Assembly: GCF_038624605.1 (NCBI RefSeq)
Contig: NZ_CP152020.1
Span: 2,783,312-2,847,311, forward strand
Direction: 5' to 3'
DNA length: 64,000 nucleotides
Origin: Psychrobacillus sp. FSL K6-4046
GTDB taxonomy: Bacteria; Bacillota; Bacilli; Bacillales_A; Planococcaceae
Shown here: positions 58,585 through 64,000 of the stretch, piece after piece
Position numbering within the stretch: the first letter of the stretch is position 1
Layout of the letters: every line of letters starts with the position of its first letter
Notes under the pieces: model-generated
Told to the model about the DNA's origin: nothing
Seen by the model: only the letters and a program-made list of their open reading frames with translations
Database searches by the model: none
Program-made: the position numbers and the translations under genes

Positions 58585-59394
58585 ATGGAACGACACTTAA
58601 TCGTATTAGACTTAGATGGAACTTTATTAACCGACCAAAAGGTTATTTCTGATAACACGAAAAGAATTTTATTAAAGGCTAAGGATGAAGGGCATGAAGT
58701 AATGATTGCAACGGGTAGACCCTATCGAGCAAGCGAAATGTATTATCATGAACTTGGGCTAACTACTCCTATTGTCAACTTCAATGGGGCATTCGTACAT
58801 CACCCTAGAAATCGTTCATGGCAAATGATACATAAACCAATTAGCTTGAATGTTGTAAAAGAAGTAGTTGAGGCCGTTCAAAGCTATTCGATAAAAAATA
58901 TGCTCGCAGAAGTCTTAGATGACGTATACTTACATTATCATGATGAACAAATGATATCGGCTTTAGTACAAGGAAATCCCAATATAACTACTGGTGACCT
59001 TCGACAATTTTTAAACGCCGATCCAACTAGTTTACTCATACATGCAGAGGAAAATTCAGTAGATGATGTTAGAAAGCATTTAAAAGAAGTTCATGCAGAA
59101 GTTATTGACCATCGCCGTTGGGGAGCACCTTGGGATGTCATTGAAATTGTTAGACACGGACTTAATAAAGCAGTAGGTTTAGACCATGTATCCAAGTATT
59201 TAAATATCCCAAAAGAGAGAATTATTGCTTTTGGGGACGAGGATAACGATTTAGAAATGATTGAATATGCTGGTGTGGGTGTTGCTATGGGGAACGCTAT
59301 TTCTCCTTTACAAAATATAGCCAATGAAATAACTGCAACAAATAATGAAGATGGTATTGCAGAATTCTTAAGAGAAAGATTAAAATTGAATTAA
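58585..59394 (+). CDS. yitU: Cof-type HAD phosphatase, YitU-like
   Basis: 269 residues. HAD motif I VLDLDGTLL (nucleophile Asp), motif II MIATGRPYR, motif III Lys in LNKAVGL, and motif IV IIAFGDEDNDLEM. A C2-type cap lies between motifs II and III. Relatives dephosphorylate the riboflavin intermediate and sugar phosphates. The start ATG 58585 (MERHLIVLD) lies 9 nt after GAGGGGG; an ATG at 58567 is inside that site. Confidence 0.9.
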   Translation: MERHLIVLDLDGTLLTDQKVISDNTKRILLKAKDEGHEVMIATGRPYRASEMYYHELGLTTPIVNFNGAFVHHPRNRSWQMIHKPISLNVVKEVVEAVQSYSIKNMLAEVLDDVYLHYHDEQMISALVQGNPNITTGDLRQFLNADPTSLLIHAEENSVDDVRKHLKEVHAEVIDHRRWGAPWDVIEIVRHGLNKAVGLDHVSKYLNIPKERIIAFGDEDNDLEMIEYAGVGVAMGNAISPLQNIANEITATNNEDGIAEFLRERLKLN

Positions 59395-59423
59395 TATAAT
59401 TCACAAATTTTAGGGGGACAAAA

Positions 59424-60275
59424 ATGAGAATATTTGCCGACAGTGCAAGTGACTTACCAAAATTATTTTTTGAAACAAATCAAGTAGAGTTGGCACCACT
59501 TCGTGTTCATATTGACGATAAAGAATATGAAGATATAAACGACATTGTATCAACAGAGGTATACGCAGAGATTAGAAATGGTAAGCAGCCTAAAACTTCT
59601 CAAACTTCTCCTGAACATTTCCTTCGTATTTTTGAGGATCTTGCTAAGTCAGGAGAAGAAGGTATTTACATCGCTTTCTCCTCAGAGTTATCAGGTACTT
59701 ATAGTACGGCTGTGATGATGAAGGAACAATTATTAGAGACATATCCGGATATGAAGCTAACGATCATAGATTCAAAATGTGCTTCACTTGGATATGGACT
59801 GCTTGTAAAAGAAGCAGTAAAACTAAGAGATGAAGGACTAAGCCTTTCGGAAATTGAAGAGAAAATTAGATGGAATGCTACACATATGGAACATCTTTTC
59901 ACTGTAGATGACTTAGATTATATGGCCCGCGGTGGACGAGTATCAAAAGCAAGTGCATTTATCGGTGGCCTGTTAAACATCAAGCCTGTACTTCATGTAG
60001 AAGAGGGCAAACTTGTACCGATTGAAAAAATTCGCGGCACTAAAAAAGTAATGAAACGTATAGTAGAATTAGTAGAGGAACGCGGAGGAAATTTAGAAGG
60101 ACAAGTAATTGCTATTAGTCATGCAGACGTATTAGATCGAGCACAAGAACTAAAAGAAATGATATTAGAAAAAATGCAGCCTACAGATGTAGAAATTCAT
60201 CTGATTGGTTCCACCATTGGTGCCCACACTGGCCCCGGAGCAATCTCTGTCTTCTTTTTGAACAAAGAAGCATAA
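59424..60275 (+). CDS. DegV-family fatty-acid-binding protein
   Basis: 283 residues. N-terminal ADSASDLPKLFFETN and TSQTSPEHFL, then FSSELSGTYSTA. A DegV C-terminal domain follows with MARGGRVSKASAFIGGLLNIKPVL. DegV/FakB proteins hold a fatty acid for phosphorylation by FakA. B. subtilis YitS lies at the same place. 29 bp after yitU, likely the same transcript; strong TTAGGGGGAC site. Confidence 0.88.
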   Translation: MRIFADSASDLPKLFFETNQVELAPLRVHIDDKEYEDINDIVSTEVYAEIRNGKQPKTSQTSPEHFLRIFEDLAKSGEEGIYIAFSSELSGTYSTAVMMKEQLLETYPDMKLTIIDSKCASLGYGLLVKEAVKLRDEGLSLSEIEEKIRWNATHMEHLFTVDDLDYMARGGRVSKASAFIGGLLNIKPVLHVEEGKLVPIEKIRGTKKVMKRIVELVEERGGNLEGQVIAISHADVLDRAQELKEMILEKMQPTDVEIHLIGSTIGAHTGPGAISVFFLNKEA

Positions 60276-60290
60276 AACTTTTAATAGATT

Positions 60291-60327
60291 AAAAGACAAA
60301 TCTTCCAGCAGATTTGTCTTTTTTATT
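60291..60327 (+). terminator. Terminator of yitU-degV
   Basis: AAAGACAAATC / GATTTGTCTTT arms followed by TTTATT. Confidence 0.85.
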
Positions 60328-60413
60328 GGAATTAGAATAGTTCCTCCATGTTGTCACATAATAAGGTCGACCTGAAAAAATCATGTCGACTTATGACGAA
60401 ATGGAGTGAAAAA

Positions 60414-60917
60414 ATGGGTATTTTATCTGGGAATCAAAAAGAGCAACCATTACATTGTGGTGAAGTTTTTGCTATTTGGACTAATTTAACAACCAACCAA
60501 GGATTAATTGCTGCACACCAAACCTTTTATAATCACGCTGGAGATACAGATCTAAAAAAAATTCTTGAAGATTCCGTGGATGCCATGAAAGACGAAAACA
60601 AGTATTTGGAAAGGATTCTCAAGGAAAATGGCATTGGACTTCCACCTGCCCCTCCTGAGCGTCCTGTAGCTCAAGTAGAAAATATCCCACCAGGTGCAAA
60701 ATTCAATGATCCTGAAATTGCAGCTGCGTTAGCAATCGATGGCGCTTCAGGATTAGTAGCCTGCAGTAAGGCAATGGGTATTTCTACAAGAGAAGACATA
60801 GCTACCATGTATGGCCAATTCCATATGAAAAAAGCTCAATTAGGTGCAAAATTATTGCAGTTAACGAAGGAAAAAGGTTGGTTAATCCTACCTCCACTTC
60901 ATACAGAACATCACTAA
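60414..60917 (+). CDS. DUF3231 family protein (CotF/ferritin-like helical bundle)
   Basis: 167 residues, helical. It begins MGILSGNQKEQPLHCGEVFA and carries LTTNQGLIAAHQTFYNHAGD and DENKYLERILKENGIGLPP. The second half is IAAALAIDGASGLVACSKAMG. The length corresponds to one DUF3231 module. Proteins of this family occur in spore formers and may relate to coat proteins of the CotF type; function not established. Start chosen at ATG 60414, behind TGGAGTGAAAAA. An in-frame ATG at 60348 lacks a site. Confidence 0.75.
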   Translation: MGILSGNQKEQPLHCGEVFAIWTNLTTNQGLIAAHQTFYNHAGDTDLKKILEDSVDAMKDENKYLERILKENGIGLPPAPPERPVAQVENIPPGAKFNDPEIAAALAIDGASGLVACSKAMGISTREDIATMYGQFHMKKAQLGAKLLQLTKEKGWLILPPLHTEHH

Positions 60918-61170
60918 CAAGAAAAGCGCAAGCGCCTGTCACTGCCCCGACAGGCAAATGCAGAAAAGCGAGGAGGCAGTTCCTCAGCCACCGGAGCTTT
61001 TATCCATTTGACCCCGAGGGGCAAGGCGATGAAGCTGGACATCAAGAAAAGCGCAAGCGCCTGTCACTGCCCCGACAGGCAAATGCAGAAAAGCGAGGAG
61101 GCAGTTCTTCAGCCACCGGAGCTTTTATCCATTTGACCCCGAGGGGCAAGGCGATGAAGCTGGACATCAA
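60918..61170 (+). repeat. Two tandem copies of a 125-bp GC-rich repeat
   Basis: Units 60918-61042 and 61043-61167 are identical except for one base (CAGTTCCTCAG versus CAGTTCTTCAG). Each starts CAAGAAAAGCGCAAGCGCC and contains CCTGTC...GACAGG. The AAAAGCGCAAGCGCC start is reminiscent of a dispersed intergenic repeat common in Bacillaceae. ORFs through the array have no ribosome-binding site. Confidence 0.85.
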
Positions 61171-61190
61171 TTCAATTTATCTTTCTAACT

Positions 61191-61229
61191 AAAAAAACTA
61201 TCTCTTGGCACTCAAGAGATAGTTTTTTT
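61191..61229. terminator. Bidirectional terminator of the amylase-like gene
   Basis: AAAAAACTATCTCTTG / CAAGAGATAGTTTTTT near-perfect stem. Confidence 0.85.
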
Positions 61230-61230
61230 A

Positions 61231-62673
61231 TTATTTCGCTTTGTTTTCATCGTCTCTTCTTCTTTGCTTTCCTTTTTTCCAAACAATTACGAGGAATAAG
61301 ATAAATAACAAATAAGAGATTACCATTGCGATTATATAAGCTGTATTTAAACCTTTGCGGTCTGTTACTTGAAAGACTTCCACAATTTCACGATCAATAA
61401 CTATGCGGTATGAGCCATCATCCGTGGTTCTAATTAAATCGGATTCAAAAATCCCTCTAACTTCCTTGTCTTCTCCTACAACTTCACTAGAAAGGTCAAT
61501 ACGTTGGGTAGCGCTAGTATTATTTACAACTATAATAAATGTTTCTTCTTCTGATTCACGCTTATATACTGCATAACCATTTTCATTTTTTAGAACTTCT
61601 ATGTCACCAGATCTAAGTGCATCTGATTTATTACGAATGGAGTTAACATCTTGGATATACTCGATTAACTCTTCATCTACACGAAAATTCATGATTTGAT
61701 GGCTTTCTTCTGGTACCTGACCGTTCATGGCAATTTCCGTTCCATATGTCATATAAGGTACTCCAGGTAGTGTCAGTAGTGTTCCAATAGCAGCGCGAAT
61801 GCGCGTTGGAGGGAACATGTTTTCCAAAGCACTATGGTAAGTAAAACGTTCTGATACTAAATTGTCAATTAGGAGTAAGTCATTGGATTCAACCGAACTA
61901 ATAACATCTGAAGGGTAATCCGTGTTTTTGAACGCATCTCTTAGTGCGACCATACGTTGTTCCGAATAGTTGACATCAAAATTCGCATCGCTTTCCTCTA
62001 ATGCTATAACATACATTGGATTTCTTACTTCTTTTAAGGCTGTAATCATTTCGTTTATAAATTCTGTAGGTGCGCCTTCTATTTCAGAAAGCTTCACTCC
62101 ATCAATTTTGTACTTAGTAGCAAAAGCTACAATAGTGTCTTTAAGTTCAATTTGGACTTCTGGATTTTCTAAATCTAGTTTTAGTACGCCGTCTTTGGAC
62201 ATGATCCAATCTTGCTTGTCCTCTTCACTGGCCCAAGTATGCTGCGCACTATAGTTATTCAATGGAAATTCTATCATTAGTTTCATCTTTTGATTATGTG
62301 TCTTCTCAATCAAAGCTTCTAATTCATCAGCTGTTCCAAAATGTTTTTCAATTTCATTAAAATCTAAAATTGCTTTACCATCATAGGATTCCGTTGAGAA
62401 AACTGGACCGATAGAGAGTATTGAAAAGCCTAAATCACGTATGTGATCCATTTTGTCCATGATTCCTTTAAAATCTCCTCCAGCGAAGGCTAGATGATCT
62501 TTCGTATTAACATTGTAGTCATTTGCGACTGTGCTATTAAAATATCGGTCAACGTATAAGTCATAAATACTTTCATTTTGTATAGATGAATCCGCTGCTT
62601 GAGCACTAAAAGCAGTTGTCATCCATAGGCTGCTGAAAAGTACACTACAAACAAGCCATTTTTTAAATTTCAA
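61231..62673 (-). CDS. Membrane-anchored GH13 (alpha-amylase) homologue with degenerate active site
   Basis: 480 residues. The signal peptide ends about residue 26 (FSAQA-AD). A GH13-like barrel spans ~35-350, with region VII PGVPYMTYGTE well kept, then a small beta domain (~385-435), one TM (~442-465) and a basic tail. The catalytic motifs are altered. Region I is IEFPLNN (usual DVVxNH). Region II is DGVKLSEIEG (usual GFRxDxxxH; the nucleophile Asp position is Ser). Region III is IALEESD. Region IV is IDNLVS (usual DNHD). The protein is therefore probably not a classical glycosidase. It may bind a glucan or act as a surface pseudoenzyme. Confidence 0.85.
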   Translation of the reverse strand: MKFKKWLVCSVLFSSLWMTTAFSAQAADSSIQNESIYDLYVDRYFNSTVANDYNVNTKDHLAFAGGDFKGIMDKMDHIRDLGFSILSIGPVFSTESYDGKAILDFNEIEKHFGTADELEALIEKTHNQKMKLMIEFPLNNYSAQHTWASEEDKQDWIMSKDGVLKLDLENPEVQIELKDTIVAFATKYKIDGVKLSEIEGAPTEFINEMITALKEVRNPMYVIALEESDANFDVNYSEQRMVALRDAFKNTDYPSDVISSVESNDLLLIDNLVSERFTYHSALENMFPPTRIRAAIGTLLTLPGVPYMTYGTEIAMNGQVPEESHQIMNFRVDEELIEYIQDVNSIRNKSDALRSGDIEVLKNENGYAVYKRESEEETFIIVVNNTSATQRIDLSSEVVGEDKEVRGIFESDLIRTTDDGSYRIVIDREIVEVFQVTDRKGLNTAYIIAMVISYLLFILFLVIVWKKGKQRRRDDENKAK

Positions 62674-62700
62674 GGTAATCCTCCTCTACATCGGGTCAAC

Positions 62701-62945
62701 ATAAAATTGTCTTGTTTATTTATACCCTAAAACAAGACTTATCATCGTTAATTTTAACAAAGCTACGTTTCAATCGCTATGTTTTAAAAAGAAATACGTA
62801 GAAAATAAAAAAGTATTCGTCCAAACTGTGTCATATTAATAGCTTCTAGGGTTTCTAATCGTTTCCGGTCGGCTTTTGATAAGACATTACTGCTGTATTG
62901 AAGAATTTTTTTAAGTTCCTTTTAGATATTGAAAGTCTTCAGTCG
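62701..62945. other. Intergenic DNA with a partial repeat motif
   Basis: Leader of the amylase-like gene, then a short fragment (62851-62880) with GTTTCTAATCGTTTCCGGTC. It joins the two end motifs of the 367-bp repeat that follows, as if a unit had been deleted between its ends. A 12-base stretch at 62753-62764 resembles a MITE terminal repeat but has no partner. Confidence 0.4.
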
Positions 62946-62946
62946 G

Positions 62947-63610
62947 AATCTATTTGTTTCCGGTCGGCTTTTGGATAGACTTTGGCCATATCATTATCGG
63001 AGAAGTTTTAGGAGTGTTGTCGTGACTACCGTCACGACAACACTCTAATTTCGGTAATCTTATGGCTTAATTCTATCCGTCGCCTCCCTACAACTATTAG
63101 AAACGGAATAAAGGCGTTTTAGCTAATGAAAGAATAAATAACTTTTCGAATGGTCAAGCGACTCGCGAAGATGCAATTTCGCGAGCTCTTCGCTTTTTTA
63201 AAGAATAATTCTTACTTTTTTTTTGAAAAGCTAATAAGAAGAATATCTATATCTTTAATGATAAACCAGTAAATCCTTACTTCCTATTTTGAGGTATTAA
63301 AACCTTAAGCCATTGTCTATTTGTTTCCGGTCGGCTTTGGGATAGCTATGGCCATATCATTAACGAGAAATTTTGGAGTGTTGTCGTGACTAACGTCACG
63401 ACAACACTCTACTTTCGGTAATCTTATGGCTTAATTCTATCCGTCGCCTCCCTGCAACTATTAGAAACGAAATAAAAGCATTTTAGCCAATAAAGGAATA
63501 AAAAATTTTCTAATGGTCAAGTAGCTCGCGAAGATGAAATTTCGCGAGCTATAGGCTTTTTTATATTGAAGTTCTTACTTATTTTTTTCAAAAAGTTATT
63601 AGAAGTATAT
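62947..63610. repeat. Two tandem 367-bp-period units with strong hairpins
   Basis: Unit 1 (from 62947) and unit 2 (from 63314) share long blocks, including TTTGTTTCCGGTCGGCTTT and TCTTATGGCTTAATTCTATCC. Each has a perfect hairpin with arms GAGTGTTGTCGTGAC / GTCACGACAACACTC (63012-63045 and 63376-63409). Each also has a second stem CTCGCGAA / TTCGCGAG followed by a T-run (63162-63197; 63524-63563). The first hairpin is nested in larger pairings (GTTTC, GGATAG, GGCCATA with their complements). No ORF is present. Could be tandem structured RNAs or non-autonomous elements. Confidence 0.7.
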
Positions 63611-63689
63611 TACTTTATTTATTCAACCATTAATTGGCGAGTTTGGTTGGCTATTTTATGCGTTCTGAAGCTGCAGATGTTTCTGCTGA

Positions 63690-64000
63690 TTATTCAAATT
63701 CATTCTTCCGTTTATTGAAAAAGTCGTAGAAAAATCTTACGTTTTCAAGCTCAGTCCATCTATTTGTTGTCAAAAGGGGTGCGTCAAGATTATAAATCTT
63801 AGCATCTAGTGTTCCCAACATAAATGGAGAATGTGTCGCTATAATAAATTGACAGTCAAAAAACCTTGCGAGTTTATTGATTTCTTCTGCCAACTTAATT
63901 TGGTTTGTAGGAGAAAGAGAGGTTTCAGGTTCATCGAGCAAGTATAATCCGTTGGGGACAAGATGTTCATCAAATATCTGCATGGATGTCTCACCGTTAG
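63690..64000 (-). CDS. AAA/ABC-type ATPase, C-terminal part (5' end beyond window)
   Basis: The open frame runs off the right edge. The visible ~103 residues begin NGETSMQIFDEHL, a degenerate ABC-signature region. They continue with Walker B GLYLLDEPETSLSP, the D-loop, LARFFDCQFIIATHSPFML (H-loop histidine) and a C-terminal TELENVRFFYDFFNKR. This is the AAA_21/SMC-like predicted ATPase type, often about 240 residues and frequently found in defence or mobile loci. An ATG at 63981-63983 is internal and not the start. Confidence 0.8.
   Translation of the reverse strand, partial: NGETSMQIFDEHLVPNGLYLLDEPETSLSPTNQIKLAEEINKLARFFDCQFIIATHSPFMLGTLDAKIYNLDAPLLTTNRWTELENVRFFYDFFNKRKNEFE

Noticed and set aside
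60878-61192. 104-codon ORF with internally repeated protein sequence
   Set aside because: The repetition reflects the 125-bp DNA repeat; it overlaps the DUF3231 gene end and has no ribosome-binding site.
62753-62764. Solo MITE terminal repeat (TTTTAACAAAGC)
   Set aside because: Only about 12 bases match, with no second end, no hairpin core and no target duplication; chance in AT-rich DNA is likely.
62947-63610. CRISPR array
   Set aside because: Only two long units with a 367-bp period and internal palindromes; no short repeats with regular unique spacers and no cas genes.

Overview
The window is low-GC (mid-30s percent by eye) Firmicute chromosome from an endospore former. Spore genes (spoVAC/AD/AEB, spoVIF, a YjcZ-type peptide, a CotY/CotZ-like coat protein), Spx/SpxH/MecA, a Trp T-box and RoxS all fit Bacillales. 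Gene content and AT-richness suggest Bacillaceae/Planococcaceae (Psychrobacillus- or Lysinibacillus-like), but the genus cannot be proven from this sequence. From about 12 to 60 kb the gene order largely matches, in inverted orientation, the Bacillus subtilis fabHF-app-trpS-opp-spx-mecA-coiA-pepF-spxH-yjbIJKLM-nadK-yjbO-cot-spoVIF-yjcFGH block, with the yitSUVW cluster beyond it.

Layout. 0-14 kb: a TerC-family gene behind a Mn2+ (yybP-ykoY) riboswitch, an SDR reductase, an RND pump (SwrC-like), RF3, an M42 aminopeptidase, an orphan PAS histidine kinase, a GGDEF-EAL protein and an aldehyde dehydrogenase. 14-22 kb: PgpA-like protein, yjcHGF, and sporulation genes including a four-gene spoVA-type operon with a sigma-G-like promoter. 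22-35 kb: mgtE, yjbO-nadK-yjbM-yjbL, yjbK-yjbJ-yjbI-spxH, the RoxS/RsaE small RNA, pepF, coiA, mecA, spx. 35-51 kb: a secreted glycosidase-like protein and two complete oligopeptide ABC importers (opp and app) flanking T-box-controlled trpS. 51-60 kb: fabH-fabF under a FapR operator, an N-domain-less ClpB with a CtsR box, an Fnr-type regulator, and the yit cluster. 60-64 kb: a DUF3231 protein, a 125-bp tandem repeat, a membrane-anchored catalytically degenerate amylase homologue, about 1 kb of repeated hairpin-forming DNA, and the C-terminal end of an AAA ATPase running off the window.

Most genes are ordinary core genes, and several regulatory circuits can be read directly: Mn2+ riboswitch, tRNA-Trp T-box, FapR, CtsR, sigma-G and a Rex/ResD-type box. 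The Spx control module (spx, mecA, spxH) and the competence-linked genes coiA and pepF lie together.

The least explained material is intergenic. Five copies of a roughly 350-390-bp MITE-like element are scattered through the window. Three have clear 9-bp target duplications, and the internal hairpin shows compensatory changes between copies. Near the right edge a 367-bp tandem duplication carries perfect 15-bp-arm hairpins inside a larger imperfect inverted repeat, next to an AAA ATPase of a type often found in defence loci.
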